The position numbers were made by a program, and so were the translations under genes. Source: SLJN01 sp964505385 (GTDB lineage: Bacteria; Bacteroidota; Rhodothermia; Balneolales; Natronogracilivirgulaceae). From it: DNA of 64,000 nucleotides. Under the pieces are notes generated by a model, which worked only from the letters and a program-made list of their open reading frames with translations, did no database searches and was not told the DNA's origin. Location: positions 22,463-86,462 of the forward strand of contig CAZDIA010000011.1 in assembly GCA_964505385.1 (NCBI GenBank). Reading direction: 5' to 3'. Numbering within the stretch: position 1 is the stretch's first letter; every line of letters starts with the position of its first letter. Shown here one piece after another: positions 48,228-56,541 of this stretch.

Positions 48228-48242
48228 TGCAACTTAGTTTCG
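48228..48242. promoter_or_regulatory. Diverged Zur-type operator 2 before the lipoprotein/ZnuD-like operon
   Basis: TGCAACTTAGTTTCG shares its first 12 bases with the reverse complement of the operator at 29580, and ends 41 bp before the first lipoprotein ATG. Two sites in tandem would strengthen repression. Confidence 0.6.
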
Positions 48243-48283
48243 TGTCTTTCGTTAATGCTAACGCAACACAAAACTTTTGAACC

Positions 48284-48967
48284 ATGAAACTTCGACAACT
48301 CTTATTACTTGCTTTTATAGCAACTCCACTGATTCTCACCAGCTGTGATGATGCCGATGATAGCGGGAGTGAATTCCCGGAACCTCAAGGTGTAGCGCTC
48401 CAGCTTGAGGGAAGCGATATCGTACGCTATATGAATGGCACCTATGAATATGATCCTGACAACATATTCGATGATTATGTTGATGGCGATCAGGTTGTAT
48501 TAAGTGTCCACGACCCATTCCAAAATCTGGAGACTGAAAACCCGGATCGCGATCCCAGGTATTACACTCCGGTTTTAAATGTTGTTTTCCTGGATGCAGA
48601 CGGTAATGAAATTCCGTATCCGGAAGAAGATGAGGATGACAGTGAATACCGCCTTAACTGGGAATGGATGAAGGATGATATTTCCAACATCGAACAGCAT
48701 GGTAGTGACGGTTCCTGGGGTTTTCACCTTCGGGCAGATCATGAAGGAGATACCGGAATTCGTTTTCGTGTAGATTACTGCGAAGGCGGCGGCACACTGG
48801 AAAGTATCGACGGAGAAAACACCCGGCAGGACGAAGTTCGGGACTGCCCGGTGGAAGAGGTTACACTTTTTGAAGCCTCCGGGTATTTAGATATCCACGT
48901 AGGTGAGTACGAAGGCACAGATGAGAATGGGCGCTATCCCCACGATCGTCATGAACGCAAAAGATAA
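48284..48967 (+). CDS. Acidic lipoprotein upstream of the ZnuD-like receptor, paralogue 1
   Basis: I recognise no named family. This 227-residue protein has a lipoprotein signal (LTSC, Cys21) followed by a strongly acidic body; VALQLEGSDIVRYMNG and TPVLNVVFLDADGNEI, then SWGFHLRADHEGDTGIRF, have clear counterparts in the next gene. It has His-rich spots (DRHERK at the C-terminus). It lies below two Zur-like sites and leads an apparent three-gene operon. It may bind zinc at the surface or dock on the receptor (inference). Confidence 0.78.
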   Translation: MKLRQLLLLAFIATPLILTSCDDADDSGSEFPEPQGVALQLEGSDIVRYMNGTYEYDPDNIFDDYVDGDQVVLSVHDPFQNLETENPDRDPRYYTPVLNVVFLDADGNEIPYPEEDEDDSEYRLNWEWMKDDISNIEQHGSDGSWGFHLRADHEGDTGIRFRVDYCEGGGTLESIDGENTRQDEVRDCPVEEVTLFEASGYLDIHVGEYEGTDENGRYPHDRHERKR

Positions 48968-49057
48968 TCAAATTTCAATTATCCGGATTAAGATCAATCA
49001 TCCCGCACGTGTAGGGATGCTTGATCTTAATTTATTATAAGTATAAATATTAATTCT

Positions 49058-49636
49058 ATGATCACCCGCATAAGCACAGTAAGCTTTGTTTCCATCGCAA
49101 TGTTAATAATTACAGCCATGCTGCTTACAAGTTGTGATAATCCCGTTGAACCGGATGAAGAACATGCTGAAGCAACCGGTTTTGTACTGGAGAAGGATGG
49201 CGAGCTTCTGTTATGGAGCCGGCGCCCGGATTTTTGCCAGGTAGATCCCGATGGCCATTTTTCGGATTGGGTATATCATGATGAACAAGAAGATGAATCA
49301 TATCTGATGATATCCCCGGAAGTAACTGATGAACAAGGGTTAACCCCGACCATTACCGTCCGTTGGATAGATGAAACGGAGGATCAGGGACTGTTTGATC
49401 TCCCAAACGAGTATCCTGAACCGGAATGGGAGTTGGATGAGAGTCAGCTGCCGTTTGATCCTGACAATTACCCGCTTACGGTTGTCTATGATCAGGAAGT
49501 CCATTTATGGGAGTTCCAATTCCAGGCGCATCGTGACGGAGATGTAGATTTATCGTTTGATATTTGGCATGGTGATCATGCAGATACGAATTTCCGCGAT
49601 TGCACTGTTGTGGTACGGGGCTTTGATGAGCAGTAA
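49058..49636 (+). CDS. Acidic lipoprotein upstream of the ZnuD-like receptor, paralogue 2
   Basis: A 192-residue lipoprotein (LTSC, Cys26) with the same order as the preceding gene: FVLEKDGELLLWSRRPDF, TPTITVRWIDETED and WEFQFQAHRDGDVDLSFDI. Near its end DIWHGDHADTNFRDC adds further histidines. The paralogue pair, 90 bp apart and 52 bp before the receptor, suggests accessory roles in the same uptake system, for example as surface ligand-binding partners of the receptor (inference). No named domain is recognised. Confidence 0.78.
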   Translation: MITRISTVSFVSIAMLIITAMLLTSCDNPVEPDEEHAEATGFVLEKDGELLLWSRRPDFCQVDPDGHFSDWVYHDEQEDESYLMISPEVTDEQGLTPTITVRWIDETEDQGLFDLPNEYPEPEWELDESQLPFDPDNYPLTVVYDQEVHLWEFQFQAHRDGDVDLSFDIWHGDHADTNFRDCTVVVRGFDEQ

Positions 49637-49688
49637 GCAGTACAATAAAATTTAGTTATACTTAAAAAATCAGCTGAATAAGAGCCGA

Positions 49689-52010
49689 ATGAATGAGAAA
49701 TATCTTATAATCCGAATGGTGAGCCGAGTAACAGGCATGTTATGCACGATAGCATTATTGCTGTTTATTATCCGGGAAGCAGATGCTCATTCGGATGATG
49801 AATTTCTTGATGACCAATCAATAAGAGGCACTGTAATCAGCGAAGAAACCGGGGAGCCGGTTGGCTGGGTAACGATGCACATTCAGGAACTGGATCGTAC
49901 TCTCACCACTCATGAAGATGGCTCTTTTGAGTTTACCAGGATACCATCCGGCACGCATTTTATACGGGCACAACGGGTGGGCTACGAAACCAAAGAATAC
50001 AAAGTGGAAGTCCGGGAGGGGGAAATTGCAGAAGTTGAAATTCAAATAAGTGAAACGGTTTTCCGGTCAGACGTTGTGGAGGTTCGGGGTACAGCGGTGG
50101 AGCGTGATGAACTGGAACTCGATGCAGACTTCAGTATTTCCGGCAGCCGTCTGAGACAACAATTAGGCCAAACCATTGCCGAAACACTCGATGATGAACC
50201 GGGACTTGCGCAGCGTACAATGGGGCCGGCGCCCTCCCGTCCGGTTTTACGCGGTCTTGGCGGTGACCGGCTTCTGATTCTGGAAGATGGCGGGCGTACC
50301 GGCGATCTCTCGGCTACGGCTGCTGATCATGCACTTGCCATTGAGCCCATGACGGCCGAGCAAATCGAATTGATTCGCGGTCCTTCTTCTCTTGTATACG
50401 GATCGAACACACTTGGCGGGGTAATAAATGTACATCGCGGGCAAATACCCACCAATCTGATTGATCATCATCACGGAAGTGTCAGTTTTCAGGGCGAGTC
50501 GGTAAACAGGGGAACCTCGGGCGGAGTAAGGTCATACGGACCTATAGCCGGGAATTTTGCTTATCGTGCGGACGCGAGCATCCGGAATGCGCAAAATATT
50601 GGTACCCCCGCAGGCACCCTGGATAATACCGGAATCACCACGTTGAATGCATCACTGGGTACGAGCTGGCTTCCTTCCTGGGGGATGATCGGCGTGTCGG
50701 GAAATTATTATGATACAGAGTACGGTGTGCCCGGCGGAGAGGGTATTGCCGGAGCCCATCCGGGTGGTGTGGATATTGAGATGTACCGCCGGTATCTTGA
50801 GGCAAAAGCTCAAATCGAGTTGGGAAGCGGGTTCGCCCGACGGCTCGATTTTAACGGAACTTATTCGTACTACCATCACAAAGAATTGGAATACGGCCAG
50901 GATCGGGAGACTCCCATAGTCGGCTCGGAATTCGGGGTCTTGACCACGAACATAAAGGGGAAGTTTCACCATCGCGGCAACCGTTTTCTTGAAAGCGGAA
51001 TTATCGGCAGCTGGTATGAATACCGCGATTATGCTGCCGGCGGATTAACATTCCCGACAACTTCGGATGAGCATGCTTTGGCCGGGTTTGCCTATCAAAA
51101 GTGGAATGTGCCTTCTTCGTGGAATGTGGAATCAGCGCTGCGGTATGATTACCGAAGAGTTACCCCATCAGAAGAAGTGTTTTCAGCATTCATCGGTCAG
51201 TTGCGCGAGCGGGAGTTTACCGGTTTTTCAGCCTCCGTAACGGCTGAATACAACATTACTTCGGACATTCGCGCCGGTTTTACGGGGATACGATCGTATC
51301 AGGCTCCCGGTGTTGATGAGCTGTTCAGTGAAGGCCCGCACCTCGCAGTGTACCGGTTTGAAAAAGGGAATCCCGATCTTGAAGATGAGCAAGGGCTTGG
51401 TACAGAGCTTTTTACGAGAATCAGTACTGATCGATTGCGATTCCGCGGATCGATATTCCGAAACCAGATTGATGATTACATCTATGTGCGCAATACCGGC
51501 GAAGAAAGCTTAAAGCGCACTGATTTGACAGCGTATCAATTCAGCGGGGATCGAGTTTTGATGCACGGCGCGGAAGCAAACTACGAACTCCGTCTTACCG
51601 ACTGGCTGATGCACAATGCGACGTTTAGCTATGTCCGCGGTGAATTTATCGACCCGGATAGCAGACCGCCGTTTTTATCGACCTCCTCCGGGGATGGTAT
51701 CCCATTGATGCCGCCTTTTAACGGGCGTGTTGAACTTGAGTATAATCGCTCTGATCTCAAAGTCGGATTACGGGGGCGGTTTGCAACCGATCAGGATCGT
51801 ACAGACGAGTATGAAGTGCCGACCGACGGTTATTTAATTGGTGACCTCTATGCTCAGTATAATCTGGAATATGGCAACCAAATGCATACCTTCAGCTTTA
51901 CTCTGGAGAACTTCACCAATACCGAATACCGGCAACATCTCTCTCAGATTCGCGAAATCATGCCTGAGCCAGGCATCAATGCAAAATTACTGTATCGGTT
52001 TTATTTTTAA
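49689..52010 (+). CDS. ZnuD-like TonB-dependent outer-membrane receptor
   Basis: The 773-residue protein has a signal peptide, a carboxypeptidase-regulatory-like domain (about 45-120, TVISEETGEPVGWVTMHI), a plug domain with RPVLRGLGGDRLLILEDG and DHALAIEPMTAEQIELIRG then SSLVYGSNTLGGVINV, and a 22-strand barrel ending in a terminal Phe. The DHA.xIEP.xAExIE.IRGP pattern is that of the ZnuD zinc receptor group. Several surface-loop segments contain His clusters (DHHHGS, YHHKELEYG). Together with the upstream Zur-like sites this favours zinc import across the outer membrane. Confidence 0.9.
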   Translation: MNEKYLIIRMVSRVTGMLCTIALLLFIIREADAHSDDEFLDDQSIRGTVISEETGEPVGWVTMHIQELDRTLTTHEDGSFEFTRIPSGTHFIRAQRVGYETKEYKVEVREGEIAEVEIQISETVFRSDVVEVRGTAVERDELELDADFSISGSRLRQQLGQTIAETLDDEPGLAQRTMGPAPSRPVLRGLGGDRLLILEDGGRTGDLSATAADHALAIEPMTAEQIELIRGPSSLVYGSNTLGGVINVHRGQIPTNLIDHHHGSVSFQGESVNRGTSGGVRSYGPIAGNFAYRADASIRNAQNIGTPAGTLDNTGITTLNASLGTSWLPSWGMIGVSGNYYDTEYGVPGGEGIAGAHPGGVDIEMYRRYLEAKAQIELGSGFARRLDFNGTYSYYHHKELEYGQDRETPIVGSEFGVLTTNIKGKFHHRGNRFLESGIIGSWYEYRDYAAGGLTFPTTSDEHALAGFAYQKWNVPSSWNVESALRYDYRRVTPSEEVFSAFIGQLREREFTGFSASVTAEYNITSDIRAGFTGIRSYQAPGVDELFSEGPHLAVYRFEKGNPDLEDEQGLGTELFTRISTDRLRFRGSIFRNQIDDYIYVRNTGEESLKRTDLTAYQFSGDRVLMHGAEANYELRLTDWLMHNATFSYVRGEFIDPDSRPPFLSTSSGDGIPLMPPFNGRVELEYNRSDLKVGLRGRFATDQDRTDEYEVPTDGYLIGDLYAQYNLEYGNQMHTFSFTLENFTNTEYRQHLSQIREIMPEPGINAKLLYRFYF

Positions 52011-52132
52011 GGCATTCCTGGCATAAAACATCATACAGCCTGTCCCAACCTTCGGGAGCAAATTGAACACCCGAAACTCATCGCTCAAAACTCAATCAAA
52101 CTATTCCGAAAAAACATAATAGGTTGAAAAAA

Positions 52133-52166
52133 CAAGCCGATGCGGAACTAAATCCACACCGGCTTG
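52133..52166 (-). terminator. Rho-independent terminator of the SPOR-barrel gene
   Basis: CAAGCCG and CGGCTTG form the stem, with additional bases pairing inside the loop; on the minus strand the T-run TTTTTT follows. It lies 39 bp past the stop of the minus-strand gene and between convergent genes. Confidence 0.82.
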
Positions 52167-52204
52167 ACGAATAACTTTTTGTTGTTCCGGAAACTATCCG
52201 GAAT

Positions 52205-53521
52205 TTACTCCTCTAATTCATCTGCAACATCAATGTCGTAGTAGTGCTCATGAAGATGTTCCGGTCGAGGGAATGTTACAATAAATGAATCCTCAGGAAT
52301 CATATGTTCTATATCATTAAATACAGAAACAGCTTCCTGATATTCATCATACACACCAATCCGGACTTCATATATGGTTTGATCGAGTCTTTCGGTTATA
52401 AGTAACTTTGCAGCAGGTGTATCAATATATCCTTCAAGCTCAGATACCAACTCATTGCGATAATCCAGGGCTGCATTCACATCTTGGGTTGCACGTAACT
52501 GAATGTAGTGGCCTGGTTCAAGTTCGAGTTCATGGACAATATCTTCCTCCTCATATTCTTCAATGACTTCGACTCTGTCCATGTCTTCGAGCTCTTCAAC
52601 TTTTTCTTCAAGCTCACGGACTCTTTCCTGCAACTCGTCCGTTTTTTCTCTGCGCTCTCTGACCTCTTCCTCAAGCTCTTGATTTCTCTGCATAAGCTCG
52701 TCACGAAGCTCATTAATTTCATCTTCCTGGCGGTCTAAGCGGTCAGCCATTTGGTCAAACTCATCAGCTTTATCTTCGACCTCCAATAAGCTTTCATACT
52801 GATCAAGGTTAAGGAATCGGGTTGAAGGAGCATTTCGGTACTTAGCTTCACCTGAAGAACCGAAATGAACACGAATTCCGGCAGTGGCATGTGTGGAAAG
52901 ACTGTGATCTCGGTTTCGTCGAAACCCGTCGACTTGTGAATCCCCGAAATGCCAATCATACTGACCGTATAAATCCAGACTTTCAGAAAGACTTACTGCA
53001 AGCCCAATTCCAGGGCGCACATATGGTACCTCATCACTTGTTTCATCACCGGTCTCAAGATTTTCGTAGGTAAAAGCGTCTACTCCAATACCAAGACTAA
53101 GATATGGGTTCAACGTCTCAGAAATATCCAGACTCCGGTAAAGTCGATTCATGTTTAACTGATTTGTTATACCAATACTATGAACTTCGGTCTCAAAATC
53201 AGGCATCGTGACAAAATCTGGATTTTGTCCCTCCAAATTCATATAACGGTATTCCAAACCGAAATCCCAGAAAGGTGTGAATGCATATTTGATATTACCA
53301 CCGAAATGGAATGCTCCGTCTACCTCCTGAGCGTCATAATTAGGTAAAAACAATCCCCGATCTCCGTCAAATGACATCAAATACCCCCCATTGACTGAAA
53401 TACTGAACCTCCTGGAGTCTTCCGGGTCTAAATCGCTGAATTGTGCCTGAATGTCTTTTGGGACAGACATCAGAAGTACAGCAATACATAACATAAAGGT
53501 GAAGTGATATAGCGCTTTCAT
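52205..53521 (-). CDS. Outer-membrane barrel protein with coiled coil and SPOR-like C-terminus
   Basis: The 438-residue protein has a signal peptide (1-27), an OmpA-type or outer-membrane beta-barrel region (about 38-220), a charged coiled coil (about 243-315) of strongly acidic heptads, and a SPOR-like domain (about 337-417, GHYIQLRATQDVNAALDYRN and YEVRIGVYDEYQEAVSV). SPOR domains bind denuded septal peptidoglycan, so this may join the outer membrane to the wall at division sites (inference). I do not know this exact domain order from memory. A terminator follows it. Confidence 0.75.
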   Translation of the reverse strand: MKALYHFTFMLCIAVLLMSVPKDIQAQFSDLDPEDSRRFSISVNGGYLMSFDGDRGLFLPNYDAQEVDGAFHFGGNIKYAFTPFWDFGLEYRYMNLEGQNPDFVTMPDFETEVHSIGITNQLNMNRLYRSLDISETLNPYLSLGIGVDAFTYENLETGDETSDEVPYVRPGIGLAVSLSESLDLYGQYDWHFGDSQVDGFRRNRDHSLSTHATAGIRVHFGSSGEAKYRNAPSTRFLNLDQYESLLEVEDKADEFDQMADRLDRQEDEINELRDELMQRNQELEEEVRERREKTDELQERVRELEEKVEELEDMDRVEVIEEYEEEDIVHELELEPGHYIQLRATQDVNAALDYRNELVSELEGYIDTPAAKLLITERLDQTIYEVRIGVYDEYQEAVSVFNDIEHMIPEDSFIVTFPRPEHLHEHYYDIDVADELEE

Positions 53522-54092
53522 GAATTTATTGGTTTTGGGTGCTTGGTTAGTTGGACTCAGTTGGACTCTTGCTAATTATGTCATTTTTAAAATGTGATTG
53601 CTGATTAAATGCAATAATTACATCTCCATGAATCAAAATTACTTATGAGTATGTCATATAATAATGAAATTGCAGAAATTATGCCATAAGTATTGGTTGT
53701 TTGATTTTAAAAACAAATATGTCACCAAGGTGTTATTGACCAATTTCTGCACCTTCATTGTAATTATGTCAAAAGTGCTTTGATGCGTAACAATATTTTT
53801 TAAAACTATTCATGATTAAAATACTCTTGTTCTCAAAATGAAACACACAAAAATTGACAATATAAGTTGAAGCCTCAAACATATGTATCATGAGGAATTA
53901 AAATTCTATCAGTTTACCGGATTGATCGGTTCTTAAATATTAAAGCATCACTGGTCTTGAAATCAGATTGCTTTGTTAGTTTGTTAAATTTTTGTCAGAA
54001 TAAAATTGCCAAGGCTGGTGATTGAAACACACGCATATTGATTACGTATGTAAGTCGCTTGATAAATTATAAATAAGCAATCACCCAGGGAT
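53522..54092. promoter_or_regulatory. Long divergent upstream region with repeated TATGTCA heptamers
   Basis: No gene in 571 bp between divergent envelope-protein genes. TATGTCA occurs at 53577, 53650, 53719 and 53765, with a TATGCCA at 53680, all in one orientation. A 10-bp inverted repeat TGCAGAAATT/AATTTCTGCA spans 53671-53680 and 53743-53752. These could be regulator sites for one or both genes. Confidence 0.45.
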
Positions 54093-56483
54093 ATGAAGTT
54101 TCGATTATCGTTTTTTGTTTTAGCTTCTCTTGGATTCTTGTCACAATTTGATGATGCATTTGCGATAGATGAGCGCGCAGTTGAAGGACAAATAATTGAC
54201 AGTGAAACATCTGAACCCCTTGCAGGTGCCAATATTTATGTTGAGGATACCTATAAAGGGACGAATACCAATCCTGAAGGGGAGTTTGAGCTTGTAGTTG
54301 AAACGTACCCCGTAATTTTGGTGATTAGTTATGTAGGCTACGAAAGCAAATCTATAGAGCTTACAGAACCGGCTGATGAACTCATTATAGAGTTAGAACC
54401 AGGTAAAGTAATGATGGATGAGTTGGTTGTTACTGATGAAGATCCGGCTGATCAGATTATGCGCAGAGTTATCGAACATAAGAAGAATTGGCAGGCAGAG
54501 TTGAAGTCCTGGAAAGCGGAGGCATATACCAGGCAAAATCTGTACAATGAAGAGGGTATAGTATCAATAACCGAGAGTTACTCGAACAGCTGGTGGCACC
54601 ATGAAAAAGGAGCAAGAGAAGTACTGACCGATCAGCAGCAAACCAATAATTTGCTGGCTGATGATAACTTTGCAGCCACAAGCTATCTACCCAATTTCTA
54701 TGATGATCATATTGAGATAAGCGGGTTTGATTTAATTGGAGTTACCCATCCCGATGCGTTGGATTATTATGATTTCAGAATCGAAGAACAGAACCAACTG
54801 GAAAATGACATTATCTACAAAATATCGGTTGAGCCCAAAAACCGTCTTCAACCTCTATTTAAGGGCGATATTTCAGTTTCAGGCAGTGAGTATGCACTGC
54901 TTGATGTCAGCCTCACTCCAGGTGATGCCGTGTTTTTTCCACCACCGGTAAATAGTGCCAGCTTTGAATATACCCAGAGTTTTAATAATTACGGCCAGGA
55001 TTTCTGGCTTCCTGCTAATGTGAATATCGAGGGAACTTTTTTGCTGGGAATTCCCGGTTTTCAGTTTCCTGAAATCCGGATGACTCAAGCAGCATCCATC
55101 AAAAATTATCAGGTGAATATCCCGGTACCCGACTCTCTGTATGAAGAGGATCAAATGATACAAAGGGATATAACTTCAATCAGCCAAAGCCATAAGTTTG
55201 AACAGCAGTCGCAACGAATTCCGCTATCCGGTGAAGAAAAAAGGGCTTATGAAACTATAGACAGCACCCTGACACTTGAAAAAGCATATGAACCAAGCGG
55301 TTTTTTAACGCGATTTATCAGCTCAAGTTCAGAGGACGGAATGCTGTCTGTTGGCCCGGGTATAGATACAGAAGATGATGGGTTCGGTTTTTCTTTGAAT
55401 GCAGATGCGAGATTTAACCGGGTTGAATCGCTATACTTCGGAGTGCGTCCGGAAGTCCGTTTGTCGGAGGGGTGGATAATAGAGGGATTGGCAGGCTACA
55501 ACACTGGTCAGGAGAACTGGGCTTACGGCGGTCGGGCACAATATCATAGCAATCAATTTAAATTTGATATGGGTTATAAATACAGCGCGCGTCAACGTAT
55601 CAGCTCAGATAATTTCGGAAGGGTATTAAACTCCGCAGCTCCTTTATTGGGGTATGATGATTATTTCGATTACTATCAAAATGAACAGTTTGATGGTGGA
55701 TTTCGATATTCTCCGGGAGGAATAAATTTAGATGCCGATATAAGGTTTACTCATGAACGGCAACAAAGTCTCGTCAAATCATCCAATTATTCATTGCCCG
55801 GGGGATACATACAGCGTGAAAACCCGGCGATAGAGGATGGAAATTTAAATGCTTTACAATTCGAATTTAACTACGGAGATTTACCGGCCCCTTTCGGGAT
55901 AGCGGGCTCAAATAACTTTAGTTTCACTGTCGAGCACAGCGACCAGGACTTGCTGCAATCTGATTTTGACTTCACCAGATTTGAAGCCGATCTGGATCTT
56001 CGTATTAATACTTTTCTTCAACGTCGGCTTATGCCCAATACTCTTGATTTGCGATTAAGAGGATTCAGTTCATCAGGCAGGCTGCCCGTGCAGCGCTATA
56101 TGGGAATGGATGGCAGTCTCGTAGGGCTGACCCCCTTTGGTACATTTAAATCAGCGAGAAACAGACAGATTGAAGGTGAACATGGAGCAGCATTGTTTTG
56201 GGAACATAATTTCAGAACGGTACCATTGGAGTTACTTGGGTTACAAAACTCTCGTTTAGTGGAGGATGGAGTTGGTATCATTCTTTCCGGCGGGCACGGA
56301 CGCACATGGATTGATGATAATCAACTTTCTGAAGATCACTCTGAATTGTTTTACGATGATCAGTGGCGGCATGAGATCGGAGTCTCCGTAAATAACCTCT
56401 TCCGTGTATTGCGTTTTGACACTACTTACCGAATTGATGAACCGGGACTGTATTTTGGGATTAGTTTGACCCGTTTTTTTTAA
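54093..56483 (+). CDS. DUF5686 family outer-membrane protein with a carboxypeptidase-regulatory-like domain
   Basis: This 796-residue protein has a signal peptide (about 1-24), a carboxypeptidase-regulatory-like domain (about 29-115, VEGQIIDSETSEPLAGANI and VISYVGYESKSIEL), and then the DUF5686 region with ADQIMRRVIEHKKNWQAELKSW, ending in a large beta barrel. DUF5686 proteins are conserved envelope proteins in Bacteroidota without a described function. The gene is divergent from the SPOR-barrel gene, and convergent with the amidase gene with a shared terminator between. Confidence 0.88.
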   Translation: MKFRLSFFVLASLGFLSQFDDAFAIDERAVEGQIIDSETSEPLAGANIYVEDTYKGTNTNPEGEFELVVETYPVILVISYVGYESKSIELTEPADELIIELEPGKVMMDELVVTDEDPADQIMRRVIEHKKNWQAELKSWKAEAYTRQNLYNEEGIVSITESYSNSWWHHEKGAREVLTDQQQTNNLLADDNFAATSYLPNFYDDHIEISGFDLIGVTHPDALDYYDFRIEEQNQLENDIIYKISVEPKNRLQPLFKGDISVSGSEYALLDVSLTPGDAVFFPPPVNSASFEYTQSFNNYGQDFWLPANVNIEGTFLLGIPGFQFPEIRMTQAASIKNYQVNIPVPDSLYEEDQMIQRDITSISQSHKFEQQSQRIPLSGEEKRAYETIDSTLTLEKAYEPSGFLTRFISSSSEDGMLSVGPGIDTEDDGFGFSLNADARFNRVESLYFGVRPEVRLSEGWIIEGLAGYNTGQENWAYGGRAQYHSNQFKFDMGYKYSARQRISSDNFGRVLNSAAPLLGYDDYFDYYQNEQFDGGFRYSPGGINLDADIRFTHERQQSLVKSSNYSLPGGYIQRENPAIEDGNLNALQFEFNYGDLPAPFGIAGSNNFSFTVEHSDQDLLQSDFDFTRFEADLDLRINTFLQRRLMPNTLDLRLRGFSSSGRLPVQRYMGMDGSLVGLTPFGTFKSARNRQIEGEHGAALFWEHNFRTVPLELLGLQNSRLVEDGVGIILSGGHGRTWIDDNQLSEDHSELFYDDQWRHEIGVSVNNLFRVLRFDTTYRIDEPGLYFGISLTRFF

Positions 56484-56487
56484 AAAA

Positions 56488-56526
56488 AGAAACCACAGGT
56501 GGCGTGGTTACCAACCCGTGGTTTCT
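56488..56526. terminator. Bidirectional terminator between the DUF5686 and amidase genes
   Basis: AGAAACCAC and GTGGTTTCT form a 9-bp stem, with T-rich sequence following on the minus strand (TTTCTTTTTTT) and a weaker T-rich tract on the plus strand. It lies between two convergent genes and should serve both. Confidence 0.83.
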
Positions 56527-56541
56527 CAGACTTATCTTGTT

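Larger units (their letters stand above)
47930..48283. other. Regulatory region upstream of the zinc-uptake-like operon
   Basis: No gene in 354 bp. Two Zur-like sites lie near the right end (listed separately); the left part is AT-rich and unremarkable. Confidence 0.5.
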
